Positions 8,296 to 17,379 of a DNA stretch of 64,000 nt are shown here, in pieces; the stretch's first letter is position 1, and each line of letters starts with the position of its first letter. The stretch lies in assembly GCF_000011305.1 (NCBI RefSeq), contig NC_004369.1:1178001-1242000 (forward strand), given 5' to 3'. This stretch comes from Corynebacterium efficiens YS-314 (GTDB lineage Bacteria > Actinomycetota > Actinomycetes > Mycobacteriales > Mycobacteriaceae). Below the pieces are notes generated by a model. The model was not told where the DNA came from, did no database searches, and worked only from the letters and a program-made list of their open reading frames with translations. The position numbers and the translations under genes were made by a program.

Positions 8296-8877
8296 ATGCT
8301 CTCAACCCGTCTCGGCACCTTGACCATGGGGACCATCACCCTCGGAGCAGTGGCAGGGGTGATCTTCGCCGCCACGGTGGTCGCAGATGATCAACCCGTC
8401 GCGCAATCCGACGCGACCGCGGTTAACCCCGCCACCACGGCCACCGCGGAGATGATCACCGTTGCGGACGAGCCGGTGGAACCGGAGATCTCCGCTCCGG
8501 CGATCGTTGAACCTGAACCCTTCGATTACGGTGAGTGCCCACCCGAGGCCCGGGCGTGTGTGGATCTGGATGGTGGGCGATCCTGGTTGCAGGACAATGG
8601 GCAGGTCACCTACGGGGCGGTGCCGATTGGGCAGGGAGGACCGGGATATGAGACCCCGCGCGCGGGGTTCCATGTCTCCCGCAAGGTCATCGATGATGTC
8701 TCCTATGTCTTCGATCTGGCACCCATGCCGTTTGCGGTGTACTTCACCAGCGTGGGGCACGCCTTCCATGAAGGGGACCCGGCGGGTGATTCCCACGGGT
8801 GTGTGCGCCTGGCGCCGGGTGATGCCGAGGTCTACTTCCACACCCTGCAGGTCGGGGACCTGATCCACATCTACTGA
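8296..8877 (+). CDS. L,D-transpeptidase (YkuD domain), short secreted form
   Basis: 193 residues: an N-terminal hydrophobic segment (about 8-30, signal peptide or anchor), an acidic Pro-rich linker, and a YkuD domain from ~85 with the full catalytic motif (His155, then SHGCVRL with catalytic Cys169 and His167). It should make 3-3 or protein-to-peptidoglycan cross-links in the wall. It lacks the Ig-like and C-terminal domains of mycobacterial LdtMt2, resembling the minimal corynebacterial type. It lies downstream of the stalk-protein terminator and so probably has its own promoter. Confidence 0.85.
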   Translation: MLSTRLGTLTMGTITLGAVAGVIFAATVVADDQPVAQSDATAVNPATTATAEMITVADEPVEPEISAPAIVEPEPFDYGECPPEARACVDLDGGRSWLQDNGQVTYGAVPIGQGGPGYETPRAGFHVSRKVIDDVSYVFDLAPMPFAVYFTSVGHAFHEGDPAGDSHGCVRLAPGDAEVYFHTLQVGDLIHIY

Positions 8878-8906
8878 CCCCGGGGGTACGGGGTAATACC
8901 CCGGGA

Positions 8907-9656
8907 TCAACCGCCGGTGGTGAACTGGTATTTGAACTCATCGGAGCGGTGCATGGCCAGGCGGTAACCGCCGGGTGCGCCACCGTTGGTGATGAAGATG
9001 GTCTCGATCGCCAGCAGGGGACTGCCCACCGCCACATCGAGATGGCCTGCGGTCTCCTCGGTGGCGGCGGTGGCCCACGCCTCATTGTCCGACCGCGTCA
9101 GGGCGATGCCGAAATTACGCTCCAGGAGCTCGAAGGCCGATTCCTCACCTTCCAGGTCCTGTTGGGTGGGATTGAAATCCGCAGGGGCGCGCAGGTAGAT
9201 CCGGGAATGGGCCACGGGAATGTCCTCCGCCCAGATCAGCCGGACGAAGTGCAGGAGTTTCTCCTCCCTGGGCAGCCCCAGTCGTTCCTGGACATGGTCA
9301 GGTGGTATGACCCGTTTGAGCTCGGAGACCGCCGTCTTTGTCTTCAGTCCCTGTTCGGTCAGGTGCTGGTAGAGCGCACCGGGGCGGACATTCGCACCAC
9401 GTTCAATGCGTCGACCCGGCACCGGGAAGGTGCCCTTGCCCTGTTTACGGTAGACATAGCCCTCATCGGCCAGATCGCGCAGCGCCTGCCGGATCGGGGC
9501 CCGACTGACGCCGAAGCGTTCCAGGAGCTGCGCCTCTGTCATGGGGATTGCCGGGTCCATTGAACCGTCGGTGATCTCGGATCGGAGGATCTCCTTGATC
9601 TGCCGGTAGAGGGGCACCCCGGTGGTGGGGTCCAGCTCCTGCTGGGCTGTGGTCAT
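8907..9656 (-). CDS. GntR/HutC-family transcriptional regulator (UTRA effector domain)
   Basis: 249 residues: winged helix (about 15-85) with YRQIKEILRSEI and the recognition part RFGVSRAPIRQALRDL, then a UTRA ligand domain to the end. The start at ATG 9656 is supported by GGGAG six bases upstream; an in-frame codon at 9680 would add eight residues. Regulators of this type sense a metabolite, often a sugar phosphate or amino acid; the targets are unknown. It lies divergent from nothing and convergent with the L,D-transpeptidase, and a palindrome overlaps its own promoter. Confidence 0.87.
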   Translation of the reverse strand: MTTAQQELDPTTGVPLYRQIKEILRSEITDGSMDPAIPMTEAQLLERFGVSRAPIRQALRDLADEGYVYRKQGKGTFPVPGRRIERGANVRPGALYQHLTEQGLKTKTAVSELKRVIPPDHVQERLGLPREEKLLHFVRLIWAEDIPVAHSRIYLRAPADFNPTQQDLEGEESAFELLERNFGIALTRSDNEAWATAATEETAGHLDVAVGSPLLAIETIFITNGGAPGGYRLAMHRSDEFKYQFTTGG

Positions 9657-9686
9657 GGATTCTCCCGAAGATCTCATCACATCAAT

Positions 9687-9698
9687 TTATTATAATAA
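9687..9698. promoter_or_regulatory. 12-bp palindrome overlapping the -10 region of the GntR gene
   Basis: TTATTATAATAA is a perfect palindrome 31 bases upstream of the regulator's ATG and contains TATAAT on the minus strand. It could be both the -10 box and an autoregulatory operator. The operator role is inferred. Confidence 0.45.
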
Positions 9699-9805
9699 TC
9701 CTGCCGGTAGGGCAGGGTGGAGTCAACTTTCTGCGGTGACCCACACCATATGGTGGCCCATGTCCGTGCGGTGTGGGGCCGTTACGGGATATATCCACAC
9801 AGATA

Positions 9806-9849
9806 ACCCCGACCGAGGGGAGCTGTTATCAGCTCACCGCGGCCGGGGT
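9806..9849 (-). terminator. Hairpin downstream of the pcaK-like transporter
   Basis: ACCCCGACCG (9806-9815) pairs with CGGCCGGGGT (9840-9849), with one mismatch, around an inner AGCTGTTATCAGCT hairpin. It lies just after the transporter stop at 9864 on the minus strand. Confidence 0.5.
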
Positions 9850-9863
9850 CAGGTACTGCTGTC

Positions 9864-11187
9864 CTAGGGCTGGTGCACCACGACGCGGGTGCGATTGCGC
9901 AGGGTGGTGGAGGTGGAGAAGATCAGGGCACCGAGAAGTCCGACGGCCGCGAAGGCGAAGAAACCCCACGGGTAGGCGATGCCCATGCCGACCAGGATGC
10001 CACCGAGCAGTGGTCCGGAGATCGCACCCAGTCGTCCGATACCGGCGGAGAAACCCATGGCGGTCGCACGGATCTGGGACGGGTGATTCTCGCCGGTGAA
10101 GGCGTAGATGAGAACCTGGGAGCTGAACACGAACACACCGGTGAGGAACACCACCAGGTACAGGCCCACCAGGGGCATGCGCACGGCCAACAGCGCCAGG
10201 AACACCGCGGAGATCACGAACCAGACCAGGGCGGTCTTGCGGGGGGAGTGGATATCGGCGACCCGGCCGGCGATGAGCAGTCCGACCACGGCCCCGATGT
10301 TGAGCACCATGAGGAAGCCGAGGGAGTTTCCCATGTCGTAATCGGCCTGGCGCATGATCTGTGGCAGCCAGGTGTTCAGGCCGTAGACCAGCAGCAGCCC
10401 CATGAAGGAGGTGCCCCAGATGGCGATGGTGTTACGGCGGAAGGTCGGCTTGAACAGGGCGGAGAGGGAGGCGGACTCGCTGATCTCCTGCTTGTGCTCC
10501 CGGTCGAGGTCATCATCGAGGTTCAGACCGTAGGCGGTGGCGATCTCGCGTGCCTTCTCAGCCCTGCCGGTGGACAGCAGGAACTGGGGGGATTCCGGTA
10601 GCAGGAAGTACAGCAGTGGCAGCAGGATGAGGCCCGGGACGGCACCGGCGATGAACATCGAGTGCCAGCCGAGTGGCTCGATGAGCAGGATGCCCAGGAA
10701 GGCGGTGGCGACCGCACCGACGTGGTAACCGGTCATCAGGGTGGTGGAGGCGGAACCGGCCTTGGTGCCCGGACGGAACTCGGTGACCATGGCGATCGCG
10801 GTGGGCAGTGCCCCACCCAGTCCCACACCCGCGATGAAACGCCACAGCGTGAACAGCGTGATGTCCGAGGTGAAGGCCAAGAGCAGGGTGAATACTGGAG
10901 AACACCGCCACGGAGAAGATCATCACGCGGCGACGCCCCAGTTTGTCTGTGAGGAAACCGATGGTCAATGCGCCGATCATCATGCCCACCAGCCCGAGGG
11001 TGGAGATCTGGGTGGCATGCGCGGCGTCGAGGTCCCAGGAGGTGTCCTGGAGCATGGCGGGGATGGTGGCACCGAGGACAACGAGATCGAAGCCGTCCAG
11101 GACGATGGCGAACCAGAGTAGTGCCAACACCACCCCGACACTGCGGGTGGGCGCCGGGGTGGTGGGGGTTGCGTGTGAGGTGGTCAC
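9864..11187 (-). pseudogene. pcaK: Frameshifted aromatic-acid MFS transporter (PcaK/BenK type)
   Basis: Two minus-strand frames together make one ~440-residue aromatic acid:H+ symporter. The first, from GTG 11187 (GAGGACC upstream), gives helix 1 (LWFAIVLDGFDLVVLG), helix 2 and GFLTDKLGRRRVMIF, then turns into unrelated sequence near 10900. The second runs from before 10880 with LFTLWRFIAGVGLGGALP to the natural C-terminus at 9864. One extra base at about 10893-10900 (AATACTGGAG, where removing one base restores VFTLLLAFTS) explains the break. The gene follows pobA by 48 bp, which points to 4-hydroxybenzoate or protocatechuate uptake. A sequencing error is possible. Confidence 0.8.
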
Positions 11188-11235
11188 GGGCGGGGTCCTC
11201 TTAAGAGATAGGAAGGGATGGGAGGTGGGTGGGTG

Positions 11236-12435
11236 TCAGTAGTCGAAGCGGGGCAGATCGCGGCCCACGTACTGCTCGGCCAGGTAGCGCTGACCGGCCT
11301 CGGATTCGAGGACGGAGCGGAGCTCGGCGAAGCGACGCTGGGTGGCGAAGTGGTCCTCACCCGGAACGGCGTGCAGCATGGAGCTCATCCAGTAGGAGAA
11401 GTGCTGCGCCTTCCAGATGCGGGGGACGGTGAGGCGGGTGTAGTCGTCGAGAAGCCCGGTGTCGTTGCGCTTGATTGCGCGGGTGAGTCCCGGTGCGAGC
11501 ACGGAGACATCCGCCACGGCGAGGTTGAGGCCCTTGGCGCCGGTGGGTGGGACGGTGTGGGCGGCATCGCCGGCGATGAACAGGCGTCCCTTCTGCATCG
11601 GCTCGGTCACAGCGGAGCGGAAGCGCAGCACGGCCTTGTCGAAGATCTTTCCCTCGGAGACGGTGATGCCGGGGGAGTCGGCACGCAGGTGGAGCTGCTC
11701 CCAGATGCGGTCATCCGACCACATCTCCGGGGTGTCATTGGGATCGCACTGGAGGTAGTAGCGCTGGACGGTGTCGGTGCGGGTGGAGATCAGTGCGAAA
11801 CCCTCGGGGTGGGTGGCGTAGATGAGTTCCTTCTGTGTCTTGGGCGCTTCGACGAGGATGCCGAACCAGGCGTAGGGGTACTCGTGGCGGGCACGGATGC
11901 CACCATCATCGGTGATGATCTTGCGGTAGGGGGAGTTGGAGCCGTCGGCGGCCACGACATAGTCCGCGGTGAGCTGCCGGGTGGTGCCATCAACACCGGT
12001 GTAGGTGATTGTGGCCTTGTTCTCCTGTGCGTCACCCTCGAAGTTCTCCACGGAGTCCACGGTGGTCTCGAACAGGAGCTCACCGCCGTCCTCGATGCGC
12101 TTGGCGATGAAATCCTTGAGGTATTCATGCTGCGGGTAGATGGCCACCTTGTGGCCGGTCAGCTCCGTCAGCGGGATGCGGATGTTCTCGTTGTTGATGG
12201 CGATGTCGATGGCCTCATCGTGATCGGCCTCGCGTTCCATGCGCTCGCCCACACCGGTTTCCCGCATGAGGTTCAGGGTGCCCTGCTCGAGGATGCCGGC
12301 ACGCACGGTCTCCTCGACATCCTGCCGGGAGCGGCTTTCAAACACGACGGATTCGATGCCCTGCAGGTGCAGGAGGTGGGCCAGGGTCAGTCCTGCCGGA
12401 CCCGCACCGATGATGGCTACTGGTACGTGGTTCAT
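11236..12435 (-). CDS. pobA: 4-hydroxybenzoate 3-monooxygenase
   Basis: 399-residue flavoprotein hydroxylase that turns 4-hydroxybenzoate into protocatechuate with NAD(P)H and O2, feeding the beta-ketoadipate route. The FAD fingerprint GAGPAG is at residues 10-15; the DG motif (AADGSNSPYRK) and the second FAD motif GDAAHTVPPTGAKGLNLA are intact. The length matches the family (about 394). ATG 12435 has AAGGAG upstream. The transporter gene follows 48 bp downstream in the same direction. From memory, the C. glutamicum equivalent sits in the same place next to ykoEDC. Confidence 0.93.
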   Translation of the reverse strand: MNHVPVAIIGAGPAGLTLAHLLHLQGIESVVFESRSRQDVEETVRAGILEQGTLNLMRETGVGERMEREADHDEAIDIAINNENIRIPLTELTGHKVAIYPQHEYLKDFIAKRIEDGGELLFETTVDSVENFEGDAQENKATITYTGVDGTTRQLTADYVVAADGSNSPYRKIITDDGGIRARHEYPYAWFGILVEAPKTQKELIYATHPEGFALISTRTDTVQRYYLQCDPNDTPEMWSDDRIWEQLHLRADSPGITVSEGKIFDKAVLRFRSAVTEPMQKGRLFIAGDAAHTVPPTGAKGLNLAVADVSVLAPGLTRAIKRNDTGLLDDYTRLTVPRIWKAQHFSYWMSSMLHAVPGEDHFATQRRFAELRSVLESEAGQRYLAEQYVGRDLPRFDY

Positions 12436-12818
12436 GAAAGGCTCCTTCAGGTGGGCTGTGGGGTATGGGCTGTCGGGTGGGGTCCGGCGGGGATCCCCGC
12501 CCCCGGGTGTGCGGGGCGATGTGTGCCCGATGGCCCCCAGATGTGGTTAGTGATATGGGTCTCAAAGTAGGCAATGGCAGAGGTGATAGCAATATCCCGG
12601 CCGCATGTTCGCAGAGTGAACGGGGGTGAGGGTGGGGGATCGGGCCCGGCCTGCGCAATTGACCTGGCGTAACCATGGCCAAGGGTGTAGCTAGGGGTGT
12701 CGATGAGGGGTGTTGGGGGCGATGTGTCACGTCGACATGCGTGCCCACCAGCCCGCCCAGGCGGTATTGGACAACTCCCCAGGTCCGTGGACTAGTATGT
12801 AGGAGCACTAATTCGATA
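12436..12818. other. Intergenic region between divergent pobA and the riboswitch
   Basis: About 380 bp without a gene. It should carry the pobA promoter and the promoter for the riboswitch transcript. An inverted repeat GTTC-N7-GAAC at 12607-12621 could be an operator for an IclR-type or other activator of pobA; that role is a guess. The section 12675-12780 shows nothing else I can support. Confidence 0.5.
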
Positions 12819-12906
12819 TTGCACGGGTGTCCGGTGAAAGTCCGGGCTGAGAGGTGGCACAGCCACAACCGTTGAACCTGATCCGGGTAATGCCGGCGAT
12901 AGGGAG
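12819..12906 (+). ncRNA. TPP riboswitch (THI element)
   Basis: The conserved core is present: CTGAGA at 12847-12852 (pyrimidine-sensing helix) and ACCTGATCCGGGTAATGCC at about 12877-12894 (pyrophosphate-sensing helix), with P1 closing around 12821 and 12900. The 3' end runs into the AGGGAGG ribosome site (12901-12907) of ykoE, so TPP binding probably hides the site and blocks translation. It predicts that the ykoEDC genes are repressed by thiamine. Confidence 0.95.
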
Positions 12907-12911
12907 GAAAC

Positions 12912-13595
12912 ATGACTGATACACGTCTGCCATCAACCGGGGAGACCGGTGAGCCAGGGGAGACCGGTGCGCCCGGGGGAACCGGTGTCACCACCGGCCC
13001 CACCCCACAGACCCGACACACCTGGCGCGTGATCGACATCGTCATCGCCGCGGTCCTGGGCGTGGCCTGCGGGCTGATCTTCGTGGTGTGGAATTCCATC
13101 GGATATGCCTGGTTCACCGCCTTCGACGCGCTGACCCCGGGCCTGGGCGGTCTGGCCGTCGGCATCTGGCTGCTCGGCGGTGTGCTCGGTGGGCTCATCA
13201 TCCGCAAACCCGGCGCCGCGCTGTTCGTCGAGGTCATCGCCGCCTCGGTGTCCGCGGCCCTGGCCTCGCAGTGGGGCATTGAGACCCTGTACTCCGGGAT
13301 CGCCCAGGGACTCGGCGCGGAACTGGTCTTCGCGCTGTTTCTGTACCGGCGTTTCACCCTGACGGTGGCCATCCTCGCCGGGATGGGTGCCGGTGTCGGC
13401 GCCTACATCCTGGAGGCTTTCCTCAGCGCCTACTTCGCGATGTCCCTGGCCTTCAACATCATCTACTTCAGCTGCCTGATGATCTCCGGTGCGCTGCTGG
13501 CCGGCGTGGTCAGCTTCTACCTGGTCCGCGCCCTGGCGAAAACGGGTGCGCTGGACCGGTTCGCCGCCGGCCGTGAACTGCGCAGGGAGGTCTGA
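12912..13595 (+). CDS. ykoE: ECF transporter substrate-binding membrane protein YkoE (thiamine or HMP)
   Basis: 227 residues: a Gly/Thr-rich cytosolic N-terminus (~35), then five or so membrane helices, matching YkoE, the S component of the YkoEDC energy-coupling-factor transporter for thiamine or its pyrimidine precursor HMP. The family assignment rests on the hydrophobic pattern, RHTWRVIDIVIAAVLGV, and the operon with a TPP riboswitch. Start ATG 12912 follows AGGGAGG. ykoD begins eight bases after its stop. Confidence 0.92.
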   Translation: MTDTRLPSTGETGEPGETGAPGGTGVTTGPTPQTRHTWRVIDIVIAAVLGVACGLIFVVWNSIGYAWFTAFDALTPGLGGLAVGIWLLGGVLGGLIIRKPGAALFVEVIAASVSAALASQWGIETLYSGIAQGLGAELVFALFLYRRFTLTVAILAGMGAGVGAYILEAFLSAYFAMSLAFNIIYFSCLMISGALLAGVVSFYLVRALAKTGALDRFAAGRELRREV

Positions 13596-13603
13596 ACACA
13601 CCC

Positions 13604-14974
13604 ATGACCACCACCATGGGTACCCGGGTGACGGTCCGGGATTTCGGCTACCGTCACGCCTCGCGGAAGAAACCCGCCTTCAGCAACATCACTCTTGATA
13701 TCGCGCCGGGGGAGCGGGTGCTGCTCACCGGTGATTCCGGTTCGGGCAAATCAACCCTGCTCGCCGCGTTGGCCGGCGTGCTCGGTGATGACACGGAAGG
13801 GCAGACGTACGGTTCCCTGCTTGTCGACGCCTCCGCCACCGGCCTCGTCCTCCAGGACCCAGACTCCCAGGTCATCGCCTCCCGGGTCGGTGATGATGTC
13901 GCCTTCGGCTGCGAGAACCTCGGCATCCCGCGGGAGGAGATCTGGCCGCGGGTGGAGCAGGCTTTGGATATGGTCGGTCTCGACCTGCCCCTGACACATC
14001 CCACCCGGCATCTCTCGGGTGGGCAGAAACAACGCCTGGCGCTGGCCGGGGTCATCGCGATGGGTGCCCGGCTCATCCTGCTGGATGAACCCACCGCCAA
14101 CCTCGATCCGGCCGGCCAGCGCGAGGTGGTTGAGGCCGTCAACCGTGTGGTGGACGCCACCGGCGCCACCCTCATCGTTGTGGAGCACCGCCACCAGCTG
14201 TGGTCGGGGACTGTGGACCGTATCCTCCGCCTCGAGGCAGACGGGGTCCGGGGGATCCACGCCGATGACCTGGTCTCACCCACCGGTCTGCCCACCCGCC
14301 GGGAGGCCGGGACGACCGCCCTGGTCTCCGCCGATCACCTGCTCGCGCAGTGGGGACCGCCCCGTTCCTTCCACATCCCGGAGGGTGCCTCCACCGTGAT
14401 CACCGGTGCGAACGGTTCCGGCAAGACCACCCTGGCGCTGACCATCGGCGGGCTCATCCCACCCCGCTCGGGGCACCTGGATCTGGCCGACACCCTCCGG
14501 CGTGGCCTCGACAGACAGCCCCACCAGTGGCGTTCGGCGGATCTCGCGCGCCGCATCGGCACGGTGTTCCAGGATCCGGAGCACCAGTTCGTTGCCCGCA
14601 CCGTGCGCGAGGAGATCGAGGTCGGGCCCAAGGTCATGTCGGGCAGACGCCGCGGCACCGTGGACCAGGCCAGCGCGCACCGCATCGAGGAGCTGCTGGA
14701 CCGGTTGCGTCTGCGCCACCTCGAGCATGCCAACCCCTTCACCCTCTCCGGTGGGGAGAAACGCCGCCTGTCGGTGGCCACCGCGCTGGTGGCGGCCCCG
14801 GCTCTGCTCATCCTGGATGAACCGACCTTCGGTCAGGATCCGGTGACCTTCCGGGAGCTGGTGTGGATGCTGCGGGATCTCGCCGATTCCGGCACCACCA
14901 TCGTCTCCGTCACCCACGACCCGGATTTCATCGCAGCCCTGGGTGATCATCACGTGGAGGTGGGCAACCGGTGA
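13604..14974 (+). CDS. ykoD: ECF transporter double ATPase YkoD
   Basis: 456 residues with two ABC ATPase halves. The first has Walker A GDSGSGKST (~45), signature LSGGQKQRLALAGV and Walker B ILLDEPTANLDP; the second has GANGSGKTT (~270), LSGGEKRRLSVATAL and ILDEPTFGQDP. Both sites look intact. It powers uptake with YkoC and YkoE at the inner face of the membrane. Its stop overlaps the ykoC start (GTGA), showing tight coupling. Confidence 0.94.
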   Translation: MTTTMGTRVTVRDFGYRHASRKKPAFSNITLDIAPGERVLLTGDSGSGKSTLLAALAGVLGDDTEGQTYGSLLVDASATGLVLQDPDSQVIASRVGDDVAFGCENLGIPREEIWPRVEQALDMVGLDLPLTHPTRHLSGGQKQRLALAGVIAMGARLILLDEPTANLDPAGQREVVEAVNRVVDATGATLIVVEHRHQLWSGTVDRILRLEADGVRGIHADDLVSPTGLPTRREAGTTALVSADHLLAQWGPPRSFHIPEGASTVITGANGSGKTTLALTIGGLIPPRSGHLDLADTLRRGLDRQPHQWRSADLARRIGTVFQDPEHQFVARTVREEIEVGPKVMSGRRRGTVDQASAHRIEELLDRLRLRHLEHANPFTLSGGEKRRLSVATALVAAPALLILDEPTFGQDPVTFRELVWMLRDLADSGTTIVSVTHDPDFIAALGDHHVEVGNR

Positions 14975-15726
14975 ATCTCATCAGGGATATCAACCCCGTC
15001 ACCCGCATCCTGGCGGTCATCGCCCTGACCACCCCGCTGCTGATCAGCGTGGACGTGGTCTCCGCGGCCATCGCGCTGGCCGCCACCATCGCCCTGTCCC
15101 CACTGGTGGGGGTCAGTTGGAGGCAATTGTTCCGGCGGGGCTGGCCCCTGCTGGTCATCGCGCCGATAGCGTCGGTGTCCATGGCGCTCTACGGTCGGCC
15201 CGAGGGGGAGGTGTACTTCAGTTTCCTCCTGGCCCAGGTCACGGATAATTCACTGTCGCTGGCCCTGGCCATCGGTGTGCGTGTGCTGGCGGTCGGTCTG
15301 CCGGTGGTGGTGCTCATCTCCCGGCTGGACCCCACGGATCTGGGCGATGGCCTCGCCCAGGTGGCACGCCTGCCGGAGCGGTTTGTCATCGGTGCCGTCG
15401 CCGGGGGACGCCTGGTGTCGCTGTTCCGCGATGACTGGTCCTCCATGTCGCGCTCCCGCCGCGCCCGGGGTATCGCCGATCAGGGCCGGATCCGTCACTT
15501 TGTCACCATGGCCTTCGGGCTGCTGGTGCTCTCCCTGAGACGCGGAGCCAAACTGGCCACCGCGATGGAGGCCCGCGGGTTCGGTCGCCGTCCCGACCGC
15601 ACGTGGGCGCGCGCGTCCACAGTGGGGCTTGTCGACGCCACCGTGATCCTCATCTGCCTGCTCATCTCCATCACCGCGATCACCGTGTCCATCCAGACCG
15701 GTTACTTCAGGTTCCTGGGAACATGA
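14971..15726 (+). CDS. ykoC: ECF transporter transmembrane protein YkoC (T component)
   Basis: 251 residues with four to six membrane helices and the EcfT coupling motifs: SRRARGIADQGR and AMEARGFGRRPDR, each with the Ala-Arg-Gly that docks onto the ATPases. GTG 14971 overlaps the ykoD stop. Its own stop TGA overlaps the ATG of the next gene. Third structural gene of the riboswitch-controlled unit. Confidence 0.92.
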   Translation: MNLIRDINPVTRILAVIALTTPLLISVDVVSAAIALAATIALSPLVGVSWRQLFRRGWPLLVIAPIASVSMALYGRPEGEVYFSFLLAQVTDNSLSLALAIGVRVLAVGLPVVVLISRLDPTDLGDGLAQVARLPERFVIGAVAGGRLVSLFRDDWSSMSRSRRARGIADQGRIRHFVTMAFGLLVLSLRRGAKLATAMEARGFGRRPDRTWARASTVGLVDATVILICLLISITAITVSIQTGYFRFLGT

Positions 15727-16199
15727 TCATCATCCTCATCGACGGACAGTCCGGCTCCGGCAAGACCACCCTGGCCAGACAGCTGGCCACCGAGACCGGT
15801 TTCCAGCTGGTCCACCTGGAGGATTTCTACCCCGGCTGGTCGGGGCTTGCCGAGGCCAGCCGCATGGTGGTCGACGATGTACTGCACCCCACCCGACCCG
15901 GTTTCTGGCGATGGGACTGGGAACAGAACCGCCGGGCCGGGTGGGTGGACATCCGTCCGCGCGCGAGTCTGATCATCGAGGGATGTGGGGCGGTGACGGA
16001 GGCGTCGATAAGCACCGCTGCAACGTTGGGGACCGTGATCACCGTGCGGTTGACCGGACCGGAGGACCTCCGCCGGGAGCGCGCACTGACGCGCGACCCG
16101 GATTACGCACCCTGGTGGGAGATGTGGGCCGCCCAGGAGCGCGAACACTTCACCGGGCCCGGGGATGTGCCCGTTGACCACGTGCTAGGGTGGTCGTGA
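15723..16199 (+). CDS. Small P-loop kinase-like protein in the thiamine operon
   Basis: 158 residues with Walker A GQSGSGKT at 8-15 and an acidic LEDFYPGWSG after strand two, a pattern of the uridine kinase/adenylylsulfate kinase-like group. It starts within the ykoC stop (ATGA), so it belongs to the riboswitch unit. A role in phosphorylating HMP, thiamine or another imported precursor is plausible from context but not shown. The frame upstream to 15603 overlaps ykoC and is not used. Confidence 0.78.
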   Translation: MIIILIDGQSGSGKTTLARQLATETGFQLVHLEDFYPGWSGLAEASRMVVDDVLHPTRPGFWRWDWEQNRRAGWVDIRPRASLIIEGCGAVTEASISTAATLGTVITVRLTGPEDLRRERALTRDPDYAPWWEMWAAQEREHFTGPGDVPVDHVLGWS

Positions 16200-16270
16200 T
16201 CGCGGGACGACCCGCGCATCGGGTACCGGATGGGGACGGCCCCGCCTGAGCTTTCACAAGGATGTTCACC

Positions 16271-17338
16271 ATGCCGTCCACGCGTCTGGATGTCATCGAT
16301 TATGCGCGCATCATCACCGGCTGGGTGGCTGTTGCGCTGTTTCTCCTCCTCACCGTGCCGGGCCCGCCCCTGCTGCTGCTCACCATCATCATCGCGGTGA
16401 TCCTGTTCAGTTCCTTCGGGGTGGTGAAACAGGCGGAACGCCTGGCGGTGATCCTCGGCGACCCCTACGGCTCCCTGGTGTTGACCCTGTCCATCGTGAC
16501 CATCGAGGTCATCCTCATCGTCGCGGTGATGCTGGGGCCGGGGGAGTCCACCACCATCGCCCGGGATTCGGTCATGTCGGTGTCCATGATCATCATGGCG
16601 CTGGTGGTGGGCGTGTCCTTCCTCGCCGGGGGCCTGCGCCACGGCGCGTTGTCACACAACGGAACCGGGGCCCAGACCTACCTGGTGATGATCCTCATGC
16701 TGTCGGTGCTGGCCTTCGCCGTGCCGGCGGTGATCGGCGTGGCAGGGCAGTACCAGCCCGCGCACGCGGTGCCCGTGGCGGTGGCCACCATTGCGCTCTA
16801 CGGGTTCTTCCTCAGACAGCAGACCGGCACCCGGGCCGGTGACTTCCAGGATTCCGCCGCGGTGCCACCCACCGGGCCGGCCTTCCGCGGTGAGGTGTTC
16901 TTCCGTGCTGTGGTGCTCGTGGTCACCGTCCTGCCGATCGTCTGGCTCTCCCATGACATGGCCGGACTGATGGACACCGTCCTCGCCGATTTCGGGGCCC
17001 CGGCGGCGCTGGCGGGACTGGTGATCGCCATGATCGTGTTCACCCCGGAGACACTCACCACCGTCCGCGCCGCCTGGGGCGCTGAGACCCAGCGCGTGAT
17101 CAACCTCGCCCACGGCGCCCTGGTATCCACCCTCGGGCTGACCATCCCGGCGGTGCTGATCATCGGTGCTGTCACCAACCAGACGGTGATCCTCGCCGAG
17201 GGCCCCGCCAACCTGCTGATCCTCGGGACCACCATCGCCGTGACGGGCATCATCTTCACCGCCCGTCGGATCACCGCCATCCACGGTGCGGTGCTGCTGA
17301 TGATATTCGGGGTGTACCTGCTGGCGCTGCTGGGTTGA
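16271..17338 (+). CDS. chaA: Ca2+/H+ (Na+, K+/H+) antiporter ChaA
   Basis: About 355 residues and eleven hydrophobic helices of the CaCA superfamily, with the ChaA-type alpha-repeat motif GDPYGSLVLTLSIVTIEV near residue 75 and a second acidic repeat (ALAGLVIAMIVFTPETLTTV) about 250. It should exchange cytosolic cations for protons. AAGGA lies eight bases ahead of ATG 16271; ATG 16262 would add three residues. It follows the kinase by ~70 bp and may share its transcript. Confidence 0.88.
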   Translation: MPSTRLDVIDYARIITGWVAVALFLLLTVPGPPLLLLTIIIAVILFSSFGVVKQAERLAVILGDPYGSLVLTLSIVTIEVILIVAVMLGPGESTTIARDSVMSVSMIIMALVVGVSFLAGGLRHGALSHNGTGAQTYLVMILMLSVLAFAVPAVIGVAGQYQPAHAVPVAVATIALYGFFLRQQTGTRAGDFQDSAAVPPTGPAFRGEVFFRAVVLVVTVLPIVWLSHDMAGLMDTVLADFGAPAALAGLVIAMIVFTPETLTTVRAAWGAETQRVINLAHGALVSTLGLTIPAVLIIGAVTNQTVILAEGPANLLILGTTIAVTGIIFTARRITAIHGAVLLMIFGVYLLALLG

Positions 17339-17379
17339 GAGCGGAATGTCGGCGTGGGTCCTGGGGTAGCCTGGGCCGC

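Noticed and set aside
10558..10890. C-terminal half of the 209-aa frame of the MFS gene
   Set aside because: After ~10895 it reads His/Gly/Arg-rich out-of-frame sequence; only its N-terminal part belongs to the transporter.
12338..13372. 344-aa minus-strand frame across the riboswitch
   Set aside because: Antisense of pobA upstream DNA, riboswitch and ykoE; no ribosome site or family.
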